NCBI RefSeq assembly: GCF_043951915.1
Contig: NZ_JBINJD010000004.1
Span: 7,136 to 71,135, forward strand
Source of the DNA: Alienimonas sp043951915
GTDB lineage: Bacteria; Planctomycetota; Planctomycetia; Planctomycetales; Planctomycetaceae
Direction: 5' to 3'
Length of the DNA: 64,000 nt
A model generated the notes under the pieces. It saw only the letters and a program-made list of their open reading frames with translations, had not been told where the DNA came from and made no database searches. Position numbers and translations under genes: made by a program. This document shows positions 45,080-53,682 of this stretch, one piece after another (position 1 is the first letter of the stretch; the number at the start of each line of letters is the position of its first letter).

Positions 45080-46027
45080 ATGCTCGCGCTCCTGCTGACC
45101 GCCGTCCTGACCCCGCCGGCCCCCGCCGACGCGCCGCCCTCGCCGACGGAGCAGCGGGCGCTCGCCGACGCCGTCGCCGCGAAGGCCCAGCGGGCCGAGG
45201 TCCGCACGGACGACGACGGGAACGTGACCGGGCTGATCCTCATCAATCACCAGGCGCTGCATCAGAAGGTCGGCGAGAAACCGGGCGCGGACGACGACGA
45301 CCTGCTCTCCTTGGCGGCCCTGCCGAAGCTGGACACGCTGGTCCTGGAGTCCCAGCCGGTGACCGACCGCGGGCTGGCCGTGCTGAACCGGTTCCCGGGG
45401 ATGAAGCAGGTCGGCTTTCATTACATGGGTAAAGCTTGGGCGACGTTCGCCGCCGACCGCGACCTGTCGCCGGTCTCGCCGGGGTTCGTCACGCGGATCG
45501 ACCCGATGCGGGACCTGGAGATCCTGGAAATAAAACACAACTTCAAAGTCGACGCGATCGCGGTCGACGCATTAAAGGGGCCGTTCCCGAAGGTCTGGCG
45601 ACTGGTGCTGGACACGCCGGTGACGGCGGAGCAGACGCTGCACCTCGCCCGGCTCTGCCCGCACGTCCGCGATCTACAACTCCATCGGACGGACCTCTCG
45701 CCGGAGCAACTCACGGAACTCGGCGCCCTCCTGCCGAAGCTGGAAGTCCTGTGGTTCAAGCCCCGCGGCGGGTTGAAGGCGGAGCATCTCCGGGCGCTGG
45801 CGGCGTTCCCGAAGCTGCGGATCTTCAGTCCGCAACACTTCAAAAACGCCGTGCCGTACGCCGGCGGGTGGGACGCGCTGGCCGCTCATCCGGCGTTGGA
45901 ACGTCTGGAGATCGCCGGCCGCGGAGCGCAGACCAACGCCGCAGCCCTCGAAGAATTAACGACCGCCCGCCCGGGGCTGGTCGTCTCGCCGAAGCTCACC
46001 CGGTCGAGGAATTATGACGGACTGTAA
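45080..46027 (+). CDS. Leucine-rich-repeat-like exported protein
   Basis: 315 residues from ATG 45080, where a signal peptide begins (LALLLTAVLTPPAPADA). The body shows irregular leucine-rich repeats (LAALPKLDTLVLESQPVTDR, LPKLEVLWFKPRGGLKAEHL, HPALERLEIAGRGAQTNAAA). Such LRR proteins are common in planctomycetes and serve as binding scaffolds. The 3' end overlaps the following DUF1549/DUF1553 gene by 14 nt. Its codon use includes TTA, AAA and ATA-type codons that are rare in the neighbouring genes. Confidence 0.65.
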   Translation: MLALLLTAVLTPPAPADAPPSPTEQRALADAVAAKAQRAEVRTDDDGNVTGLILINHQALHQKVGEKPGADDDDLLSLAALPKLDTLVLESQPVTDRGLAVLNRFPGMKQVGFHYMGKAWATFAADRDLSPVSPGFVTRIDPMRDLEILEIKHNFKVDAIAVDALKGPFPKVWRLVLDTPVTAEQTLHLARLCPHVRDLQLHRTDLSPEQLTELGALLPKLEVLWFKPRGGLKAEHLRALAAFPKLRIFSPQHFKNAVPYAGGWDALAAHPALERLEIAGRGAQTNAAALEELTTARPGLVVSPKLTRSRNYDGL

Positions 46028-48470
46028 ACGCCCCGCCGCCGCCTCGGTCGCTCTATTGGCCGCGCTGCTCCTCGCCGCCCCGGCGGCGTGGGCCGACGAG
46101 CCGTCGCCGGAGGAGGCGTATTTCACCGAGCAGGTGCTGCCGATTCTGGAGGCCCGCTGCACGCTCTGCCACAGTCACGAGTGGGAGACGGCGGAGGGCG
46201 GGCTGGTGCTGGACAGCCGGGCGGGGTGGGAGTCCGGCGGGAACTCCGGCCCGGCGGTCACCCCCGGCAAGCCGGCCGCGAGTCTGCTGTATTTAGCGGT
46301 CAGCGGCGGGTCGAAGGGCCTGCATATGCCGCCCGACGAGACGCTGCCCGCTGAAGAGGTCGCCGTATTCAAGCGTTGGATCGAGACCGGCGCCGCCGAC
46401 CCCCGCGAGGGCGGTCAGGCCGGCCCGGCGGGGATCGACCTCGACGCCGGCCGTGACTGGTGGGCCTTCCGCCCGCTCCCGACGGGCGACCCGGCGGCCC
46501 CCGAGAATTGGGGCGAGGGCGACGCGGTCGACCCGTTCATTAATAAAAGGCTCTCCGAGGCCGGCTTGAGCCCCGCCCCGCCGGCGGACCCGGTCACGCT
46601 GCTCCGACGGCTCGCCCACGACCTGACCGGCCTGCCGCCGGACGCCGTGCTGCCGGACGTGGGACCGAAGGAATTGAACAGCGACGCCGGCGTCGCGGCG
46701 GCGGTCGACCGATTGCTGGCCTCGCCGCACTTCGGAGAGCGCTGGGGGCGGCACTGGCTCGATCTGGCCCGCTACGCGGACAGCAACGGCTCCAGTTTTA
46801 ATCCGCCCTTCCGCGAGGCCTGGCGCTACCGCAACTGGGTGATCCGGGCGACGAACGACGATTTGCCGATCGACCGGTTCTTTCAAATGCAGCTCGCCGG
46901 CGATTTATTGCCGGCCGACACGCCGGCGGAGCGGGACGACCATCTGATCGCCACCGGTTATTTGCTGTTGGGATCGAAGGTGCTGGGGACGTTCGATAAG
47001 GAGCAACTCACGCTGGACGTGGCGGACGAGCAACTCGACGTCATCAGCAAATCGATGCTCGGCCTGACGGTCGCCTGCGCCCGCTGTCACGATCATAAAT
47101 TCGACCCGATCCCGCAGGCGGACTATTACGCGCTCGCCGGCATCCTCACCAGCACGGCGACGCTCGACGGGCGGCTGGGCGGGCCGAAGGAGGACGAATC
47201 GGACTGGGCCCGCCGCGGCCTCGGCCCCGGCGGCGACGCGGCGCTGCGGGCGTTTCTGGAGGAGCACGCCCACGAATGGGTGAAGGCCACGCAGAAGACC
47301 TTCCACGGCCGGCGGAAGGTCGCGGAGTCGGAACGGGACCTCGCCGCGGCCGACTCGGCCGGGCGGGAGCGGATCGAAGCGGACCTTCAAAAGCAGCGGG
47401 ACGAGTTAGAGCGGTGGGAGACGAGGCTGGCGGAGCTGGAGGCCCTCAAGCCACCGCACGCGATGGCGGTGCGGGACGCGGCGGCGCCGGCGGACGAGGC
47501 GCTGCGGGTCCGCGGCGTGCCGGCCAGCCGCGGGAACGTCGTGCCCCGGGGGTTCCTGCAGGTCGCCAGCGTCGGCGACGCCCGGCCTGCGTTGCCCCCC
47601 GGCGTCAGCGGGCGGCGGGAGCTGGCGGCGTGGATTGCCTCCGACGAGAACCCGCTGACCGCCCGGGTGTTCGTCAATCGCGTCTGGAAACACCTGCTGC
47701 GGGAGGGCCTGGTGCGGTCGGTGGACAACTTCGGCGTGATGGGCGAGGAGCCCTCGCACCCCGAACTGCTGGACGCGCTGGCCCGCCGGTTCATCGATTC
47801 CGGCTGGAGCCTGAAGCGGCTGGTGCGGGAGATCGTGCTGTCGGACGTCTACCGCCGCGCCGTCGCCCCGCCGCCGGCCGCGGACCCGGAGAACCGGCTG
47901 CTCTCGGTGCAGCATCGGCGGCGGCTCGACGCGGAGGAGCTGCGCGACGCCCTGCTGCACCTCGGCGGGCATCTGAACCGCACGCCGGGCCGGGGGATGC
48001 TGGACGACCTGCCGATCGGCGACCTCAGCGGCGCCCCGGAGGCGATCCCTGCCGGGGACGACCGCCGGACGGTGTACCAACCGGTGATCCGCACGCTGGA
48101 GCCGGTCGTGATGCGGACGTTCGACGCCCCGGTCAACACGATGGCGACCGGCGACCGGCCGCGGACGGTCGTCGCCCCGCAGGCCCTGTATTTCCTGAAC
48201 GACGCCGCCGTGACCCGGGCCTGCGAGGGGCTGGCCGAGCGGCTGGCGGGCGATCTGCCGCTGGGAACGAGCGACTCGAACGCCCTCGCCGCGGCGGCGG
48301 AGACCCTGTTCGCCGCGGTCGTCGGCCGGCCGCCGAACGCCGCGGAGACGGGCGTCCTCGGCGATTACCTCGTCCGACAGGCGGGCGGGGCGGGGGGCCT
48401 CACCCGGCACGACGCGGCGAAGCTGGCCCGCGTAATCGTCGCCGGCACGCAGTTTCAGTTTTTGGATTGA
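46014..48470 (+). CDS. DUF1549/DUF1553 (PSD1) cytochrome-like protein
   Basis: 818 residues with a signal peptide (AAASVALLAALLLAAPAAWA), heme-type CTLCHSHEWE near 49, DUF1549 (LTGLPPDAVL, LLASPHFGERWGRHWLDLAR), CARCHDHKFDPI, a charged coiled-coil insert near 420-465 (VAESERDLAAADSAGRERIE), and DUF1553 (NPLTARVFVNRVWKHLLREG). Partner of the DUF1501 gene after the palindromic element. The first half uses more A/T-ending codons (TTA, TTT, ATT) than most genes of the window. Confidence 0.87.
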   Translation: MTDCKRPAAASVALLAALLLAAPAAWADEPSPEEAYFTEQVLPILEARCTLCHSHEWETAEGGLVLDSRAGWESGGNSGPAVTPGKPAASLLYLAVSGGSKGLHMPPDETLPAEEVAVFKRWIETGAADPREGGQAGPAGIDLDAGRDWWAFRPLPTGDPAAPENWGEGDAVDPFINKRLSEAGLSPAPPADPVTLLRRLAHDLTGLPPDAVLPDVGPKELNSDAGVAAAVDRLLASPHFGERWGRHWLDLARYADSNGSSFNPPFREAWRYRNWVIRATNDDLPIDRFFQMQLAGDLLPADTPAERDDHLIATGYLLLGSKVLGTFDKEQLTLDVADEQLDVISKSMLGLTVACARCHDHKFDPIPQADYYALAGILTSTATLDGRLGGPKEDESDWARRGLGPGGDAALRAFLEEHAHEWVKATQKTFHGRRKVAESERDLAAADSAGRERIEADLQKQRDELERWETRLAELEALKPPHAMAVRDAAAPADEALRVRGVPASRGNVVPRGFLQVASVGDARPALPPGVSGRRELAAWIASDENPLTARVFVNRVWKHLLREGLVRSVDNFGVMGEEPSHPELLDALARRFIDSGWSLKRLVREIVLSDVYRRAVAPPPAADPENRLLSVQHRRRLDAEELRDALLHLGGHLNRTPGRGMLDDLPIGDLSGAPEAIPAGDDRRTVYQPVIRTLEPVVMRTFDAPVNTMATGDRPRTVVAPQALYFLNDAAVTRACEGLAERLAGDLPLGTSDSNALAAAAETLFAAVVGRPPNAAETGVLGDYLVRQAGGAGGLTRHDAAKLARVIVAGTQFQFLD

Positions 48471-48482
48471 GAGATGACGACG

Positions 48483-48569
48483 CACCAACCCGAAGCGTCA
48501 GCGAGGGCCGCCCGCACCGCGGGCAGAAGCGGCTCCTCACGTGTCCCTCGCTGACGCTTCGGGTTGGTG
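48483..48569. repeat. Large palindromic element with 25-bp perfect inverted arms
   Basis: The left arm 48483-48507 and right arm 48545-48569 are perfect reverse complements (the left arm starts CACCAACCCGAAGCG). The 37-nt loop holds its own small hairpin (GCCCGCACCGCGGGC). It lies entirely in the gap between the DUF1553 and DUF1501 genes and has no coding role. It resembles REP/MITE-like intergenic palindromes. Only one copy was seen in this window. Confidence 0.75.
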
Positions 48570-48612
48570 TTCTGAGACTTTTTCAACGCATTTCACTCCC
48601 CGGAGCGAACCG

Positions 48613-50031
48613 ATGAGCGACCTCGCCACCCCCCGCCCGACCGTCTCGCGACGGGCGATGCTGCGGTCGGCGGCCTCCGGGTTCGGCGGGCTGGCGCTGG
48701 CCGGCCTCGCCGACCGGGCCGCCGCCGCGGAGCGGGCCGCCGGGTCGACGCCCCAGCCGCATCACGCCCCGCGGGCAAAGCGGGTGATCTTCCTGTTCAT
48801 GCACGGCGGGGTGAGTCAGATGGACTCCTTCGACCGCAAGCCGCTGCTGGAGAAGCGCCACGGCGAGGCGCTGCCCTTCGCCCTGCCGGGGCTCATCCGC
48901 CCGGACCGATTGGGAAAAGTGTTCGGCACCGGCCTGAGGTGGGCCCGGCACGGGGAGAGCGGCCGGTGGGTCAGCGAGCTGTTCCCGCACACCGCCGGGG
49001 TCGTCGACAAGCTGTGCTTTCTGCACGGCGTGCACACGGAGGGGGAGGCCCACGGGCAGGCCGTGCTGCGGCTGCACACCGGCGAGGCCGCCTTCGACCG
49101 CCCCAGCGTGGGGGCGTGGGTCAGCTACGGCCTCGGGACGGGGAACGAGAGCCTGCCGGCGTTCGTGGCGCTGGACCCGCCAACGATCCACGGCGGGGTG
49201 CGGCTGGCGGGCAACTCCTTTCTCCCGGCGGAGCACCAGGCGATGCGGGTGCGGCTCCGCGGGGCCCCCGGGCGGGTCCCGGAGGTGGCGAACCTGACCG
49301 GCGGCGGGCTGTCGAAGGGCCGCCAGCGGGAGCAGGTGGACGCCGTCGCCGCCCTGTCGGCCGCCCACCCCGGCGCCGGCGGCGACCCGTACGTGGAGGG
49401 CGTGATTCGCTCCTACGAACTGGCCTTCCGCATGCAGTCCGTCGCCCCGGAGGTGTTCGACCTGAGCCGGGAGACGGCCGAGACGCGGGCCCTGTACGGC
49501 GTCGACGAGGAACCGACCGACGGCTTCGGTCGGCAGTGCCTGATGGCTCGCCGACTGGCGGAGGCGGGCGTGCGGTTCGTACAGGTCTCCACCGGCTACC
49601 ACTGGGACCACCACGGTAACATCCAGACCGACCTGCCCCGCAGCGCCGCGAAAACGGACCGGTCGGTCGCGGGATTAATTCAAGATCTCGACCGCCGCGG
49701 TCTGCTGGAGGACACGCTGGTGGTCTGCGCCGGGGAGTTCGGCCGCACGCCGGTCTCGCAGATCGACCGCGGGCGGCCGGGCCGGGACCACAACCCGCAC
49801 GGCTTCACCGTCTGGCTGGCCGGCGGCGGCGCCAGACCCGGCCACGCCCACGGGGCGACGGACGAGTTCGGCTACCTGGCCGTCGACGGGAAGGTCCACA
49901 TGCACGATTTGCACGCCACGATCCTGCACCTGCTGGGCCTGGACCACGAGCGGCTGACGTACCGCTACGCCGGCCGCGACTTCCGCCTGACGGACGTGTA
50001 CGGCCGCGTCGTCCGCGAGGCGCTGGCCTGA
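48613..50031 (+). CDS. DUF1501 family protein (TAT-exported)
   Basis: 472 residues from ATG 48613. A longer frame from 48541 would begin inside the palindrome and is rejected. The leader is VSRRAMLRSAASGFGGLALA. Family blocks: KRVIFLFMHGGVSQMDSFDR, WVSYGLGTGNESLPAFVALD, VVCAGEFGRTPV, GRDHNPHGFTVWLAGGG and LHLLGLDHERLTY. It is the partner of the DUF1553 protein upstream and the last gene of the operon that begins with the sigma factor at 39015. Confidence 0.87.
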   Translation: MSDLATPRPTVSRRAMLRSAASGFGGLALAGLADRAAAAERAAGSTPQPHHAPRAKRVIFLFMHGGVSQMDSFDRKPLLEKRHGEALPFALPGLIRPDRLGKVFGTGLRWARHGESGRWVSELFPHTAGVVDKLCFLHGVHTEGEAHGQAVLRLHTGEAAFDRPSVGAWVSYGLGTGNESLPAFVALDPPTIHGGVRLAGNSFLPAEHQAMRVRLRGAPGRVPEVANLTGGGLSKGRQREQVDAVAALSAAHPGAGGDPYVEGVIRSYELAFRMQSVAPEVFDLSRETAETRALYGVDEEPTDGFGRQCLMARRLAEAGVRFVQVSTGYHWDHHGNIQTDLPRSAAKTDRSVAGLIQDLDRRGLLEDTLVVCAGEFGRTPVSQIDRGRPGRDHNPHGFTVWLAGGGARPGHAHGATDEFGYLAVDGKVHMHDLHATILHLLGLDHERLTYRYAGRDFRLTDVYGRVVREALA

Positions 50032-50049
50032 GGCGACGGTCCGTCGGGT

Positions 50050-50268
50050 TCAGCCGCCGCCCGGCGTTTCGGTCGCCGCGACGACCATCGCCGCAACCCC
50101 TCTCCGCACCGCCGGCGGCAGGTGCGGCCAAGCGGCGATTACGACGGCGAGATTGGCGTCCGTCTCCACTGCGCCGCATTCCGCGCCGCCCGCATCAAAG
50201 AATCTTGCTCTCGCCCATGTTTCGTAGGACAAATCCGCGTCGACCCGTCCTCTTGGTCGGGGATTCAT
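50050..50268 (-). CDS. Small hypothetical protein abutting the CRISPR array
   Basis: 72 residues from ATG 50268, only 4 nt from the last (leader-distal) repeat. The C-terminal half reads ETDANLAVVIAAWPHLPPAV and RRGVAAMVVAATE, a recurring small-protein motif (acidic, then AWPxLP, then an aliphatic helix) that I associate loosely with short planctomycete ORFs near integrases; this is from memory and not checked. It could be a real short gene or the end of a longer gene cut off by the array. Function unknown. Confidence 0.4.
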   Translation of the reverse strand: MNPRPRGRVDADLSYETWARARFFDAGGAECGAVETDANLAVVIAAWPHLPPAVRRGVAAMVVAATETPGGG

Positions 50269-50272
50269 GAAA

Positions 50273-53029
50273 GTGCTCAACGCCCGTGGGCGTGATCGGA
50301 GGGGGCACACGCGACGACGGCGACGGTGAAGCGGTTCGGCGACCTGATGTGCTCAACGCCCGTAGGCGTGATCGGAGGGGGCACCTCTGGTGCGCCGCGG
50401 CGGTGGGCGGCCTGCTGGGGTGCTCAACGCCCGTAGGCGTGATCGGAGGGGGCACGTTCCGCAAGAGGCCCGTCGTCATCGAGGCGGTGAAGTGCTCAAC
50501 GCCCGTAGGCGTGATCGGAGGGGGCACGTCGCCGGCGTCGCCAGCGAACCGCACAACTGGTTGTGCTCAACGCCCGTAGGCGTGATCGGAGGGGGCACCA
50601 TGCCCGCCGGCTCTGACGTGATGGTCGGCCATGGGTGCTCAACGCCCGTAGGCGTGATCGGAGGGGGCACTCTCGGCGAGGCGGCACCCCTCCGGCCGCT
50701 CCGCGTGCTCAACGCCCGTAGGCGTGATCGGAGGGGGCACGCGGCGCATCACGCGGACGGTCGGACCGGACGAATGTGCTCAACGCCCGTAGGCGTGATC
50801 GGAGGGGGCACGCTCGACGGGGACGTGCTGGCGCTCTCCGGCTTCGAGTGCTCAACGCCCGTAGGCGTGATCGGAGGGGGCACCGGACGACCGTCTCGCC
50901 TTTGCCGGCGTACCGCAGGTGCTCAACGCCCGTAGGCGTGATCGGAGGGGGCACACCTCGGCCAGCCGGGGCGTCGTCAGCGGTTCATGTGCTCAACGCC
51001 CGTAGGCGTGATCGGAGGGGGCACTCGAAGCGTCCGTCCATGGCGTCTCCGTGATTGCAAGTGCTCAACGCCCGTAGGCGTGATCGGAGGGGGCACCGTG
51101 ACGACGTACAGCGGATGGGGCTTGGTGTCGGCGTGCTCAACGCCCGTAGGCGTGATCGGAGGGGGCACGGCGAGGTGAGCCCGCAGCTCCGCAATCGCGT
51201 CCTTGTGCTCAACGCCCGTAGGCGTGATCGGAGGGGGCACACGGACGCGAATCAATGGACGGACCACGCTTCGAGTGCTCAACGCCCGTAGGCGTGATCG
51301 GAGGGGGCACGCTGGCAGAGGAACCACGCCGGCAGGTAGCGGCTGAGTGCTCAACGCCCGTAGGCGTGATCGGAGGGGGCACTCTGTCGCCGTTCTACCG
51401 CGACCTGTCTCACTGGTGGTGCTCAACGCCCGTAGGCGTGATCGGAGGGGGCACGTCCTCCGGCTCGGCGCCGTCCGGCACCTCGACGGGGTGCTCAACG
51501 CCCGTAGGCGTGATCGGAGGGGGCACCCAGAGCCCGCCACGCTTCGATCCCGTGAGGGTCGTGCTCAACGCCCGTAGGCGTGATCGGAGGGGGCACTGTC
51601 TTGGCTCTTACGACGGAGGTGCGGTGATGGGGTGCTCAACGCCCGTAGGCGTGATCGGAGGGGGCACGCGGAGGTTCAGCAGCGTCCGCTCGCTCACCCG
51701 AAGGTGCTCAACGCCCGTAGGCGTGATCGGAGGGGGCACGTGATGATCGTCCGCAGGCTCGTCGCGGCGCTGGCCTGTGCTCAACGCCCGTAGGCGTGAT
51801 CGGAGGGGGCACGCCGCCTCGGAGAGGAAGTCGGCCTGGGTGCCTTCGTGCTCAACGCCCGTAGGCGTGATCGGAGGGGGCACACCGGCAAGCCGCACAG
51901 GGCGTACTCGGCGGAAGCGTAGTGCTCAACGCCCGTAGGCGTGATCGGAGGGGGCACGCCGGGGCGGCGTATTCGGCGATGCGGGAGACCGTGTGCTCAA
52001 CGCCCGTAGGCGTGATCGGAGGGGGCACCTGCACTCGCTGGCACGAAGACGACCTGATCGGCCGGTGCTCAACGCCCGTAGGCGTGATCGGAGGGGGCAC
52101 CAGTTGAGGAGCGACCCGGGCCGCGGCGGATACGTAGTGCTCAACGCCCGTAGGCGTGATCGGAGGGGGCACCGACGAAATCGCGGAGGCCGAGCGGGAC
52201 GCAAACTAGTGCTCAACGCCCGTAGGCGTGATCGGAGGGGGCACCTTTTGCGACGGCTGGGGCTCGGTAGTTTTGAACGTGCTCAACGCCCGTAGGCGTG
52301 ATCGGAGGGGGCACACGCTGGCGGACGGGGCGTCCGACAGGAATCACTAGTGCTCAACGCCCGTAGGCGTGATCGGAGGGGGCACGACGCCGACCGGGCG
52401 GTCGACGTGGTAGGCGAGCGGGTGCTCAACGCCCGTAGGCGTGATCGGAGGGGGCACCCGACCGCAACGGGAAGCTGACGAACGGCTACCGGTGCTCAAC
52501 GCCCGTAGGCGTGATCGGAGGGGGCACACATCGACTTCCGCGTCTTCGGGGAAGACCCCCGGGAGTGCTCAACGCCCGTAGGCGTGATCGGAGGGGGCAC
52601 CGGCCGCTCAATCGCCAGCGAGCGGACCGCCTTCGGGTGCTCAACGCCCGTAGGCGTGATCGGAGGGGGCACAACGCCGCCGGGTAGATCAGCGGTAGAT
52701 CGCGGGGCTGTGCTCAACGCCCGTAGGCGTGATCGGAGGGGGCACTCTGCGGCGGCGGGGCGGAGCCGGCCGGACGCTGGTGCTCAACGCCCGTAGGCGT
52801 GATCGGAGGGGGCACCGGCAGCGGTCCGTCTTCTCCCAGAAGGGTCGGGTCGTGCTCAACGCCCGTAGGCGTGATCGGAGGGGGCACCCGGTAAGACTCG
52901 GGGCATCTTCCGGTCCCAACTCGTGCTCAACGCCCGTAGGCGTGATCGGAGGGGGCACGCGGCGGAAGGAGTCCTGATGCCGTGGTCCCGCATGTGCTCA
53001 ACGCCCGTAGGCGTGATCGGAGGGGGCAC
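50273..53029 (-). CRISPR. CRISPR array: 39 repeats of 36 nt, 38 spacers
   Basis: Repeats start GTGCTCAACGCC and end GGAGGGGGCAC on the plus strand, with starts at 50273, 50349, 50420 and so on to 52994. Spacers are mostly 34-37 nt, and the one next to 50273 is 40 nt. All repeats look identical except the one at 50273, which has G for A at repeat position 17 (CCCGTGGGC). Read on the minus strand each repeat has a 5-bp hairpin ACGCC-TACG-GGCGT followed by TGAGCAC. Cas6 cutting inside the stem base would leave the 8-nt handle TTGAGCAC. This, the variant terminal repeat at 50273 and the cas2-side leader all indicate transcription from 53029 toward 50273. Confidence 0.97.
52673..52709 (-). other. 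Spacer resembling a tRNA D-arm
   Basis: This 37-nt spacer contains TAGATCAGCGGTAGATCGC. It fits the bacterial tRNA D-arm pattern TAGCTCAGCGGTAGAGCGC with a compensatory change on both sides of the D-stem (GATC pairing with GATC). It was probably taken from a phage or plasmid tRNA gene. Confidence 0.45.
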
Positions 53030-53323
53030 AGCGTAGGTCCCAAACCTCCCAGCCGCCACGACTTGCGGCCGTCGATTCACGCACCGCGCGGCGGCCGTCC
53101 GGGGCGGCTCCCGCCGCCCGGTTCCCGACCGCAACGGCGGCGCTCTCGGCCTGCGGACGCCGCTCGGAAGACCCGTTCACGCACCGCACGGCGCCGGCGG
53201 CGGCCTCAACCCGCTGCGGCGGCACAGCTTGCGACCGCGGCCGGCGTCGGCGGTCCGGCCGCACGGAGGTGCGTGAACCGGTCGGTCCGGTCGCTCGCCC
53301 TCCCGATTGTCGTCCCGGAACCG
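53030..53323 (-). promoter_or_regulatory. CRISPR leader between cas2 and the array
   Basis: This 294-nt non-coding stretch separates the newest repeat from the cas2 stop. It is GC-rich and carries TTCACGCACC at 53076-53085 and 53176-53185, exactly 100 nt apart; the match extends over 18 nt with one difference. One inverted copy (GGTGCGTGAA) lies at 53268-53277. The pre-crRNA promoter and integration signals should lie here; no convincing -35/-10 pair was found. Confidence 0.6.
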
Positions 53324-53659
53324 TCACAGCACCTCGAAGGTCGGCGGCGGGGCGGACCAGTCGCCGCCCTCGCCGCGGTTGCGGTCCCCGCCGGCGGCGT
53401 CCGCGGCCGGGGGCGTGCGTTCCTCCTGCGTGTCGCTGACCTTCGCGGCGCAGGTCCCGCACAGGGGCACGATCAGGAGGTCGTCCTCCGGCTCCAGCAC
53501 CTCGGCCAACTCCCACCGCAGTTTCCGGCGGCCGGCCGCGTCCAGCCGGCAGCGGAACAGGCTGTACTGCACCCGCTCGCCGTAGCCCTCCAGCAGCTTC
53601 GCGCACCGCCGCAACCGCTTCGGGTCGCGGACGTCGTAGGCGACGAGGTGCCAGTTCAT
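53324..53659 (-). CDS. cas2: CRISPR-associated endoribonuclease-fold protein Cas2
   Basis: 111 residues from ATG 53659; a longer frame upstream is the shadow of cas4-cas1. The start WHLVAYDVRDPKRLRRCAKL is the Cas2 ferredoxin-fold strand with its conserved Asp, followed by GERVQYSLFRCRLD and the end of the core at LLIVPLCGTCAAKV. The roughly 35-residue Glu/Pro/Gly-rich tail ends PPPTFEVL. Cas2 dimers bridge Cas1 dimers in the spacer-integration complex. It is the last gene of the operon, 23 nt after the cas4-cas1 stop and directly before the leader. Confidence 0.92.
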   Translation of the reverse strand: MNWHLVAYDVRDPKRLRRCAKLLEGYGERVQYSLFRCRLDAAGRRKLRWELAEVLEPEDDLLIVPLCGTCAAKVSDTQEERTPPAADAAGGDRNRGEGGDWSAPPPTFEVL

Positions 53660-53682
53660 CGGAGACGATCGGCGGGTGCGAT

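Noticed and set aside
48541..48612. Upstream extension of the DUF1501 gene to 48541
   Set aside because: It would start inside the palindrome; the TAT leader and family start follow ATG 48613.
50273..53029. Plus-strand transcription of the array
   Set aside because: It would leave 15 nt after the hairpin, put the variant repeat next to the leader and oppose the cas operon; the minus orientation gives the standard 8-nt handle and a cas2-side leader.
50286..53134. Many short ORFs on both strands reading CSTPVGVIGGGT or PPPITPTGVEH repeats
   Set aside because: They are translations of the CRISPR repeat in several frames, not genes.
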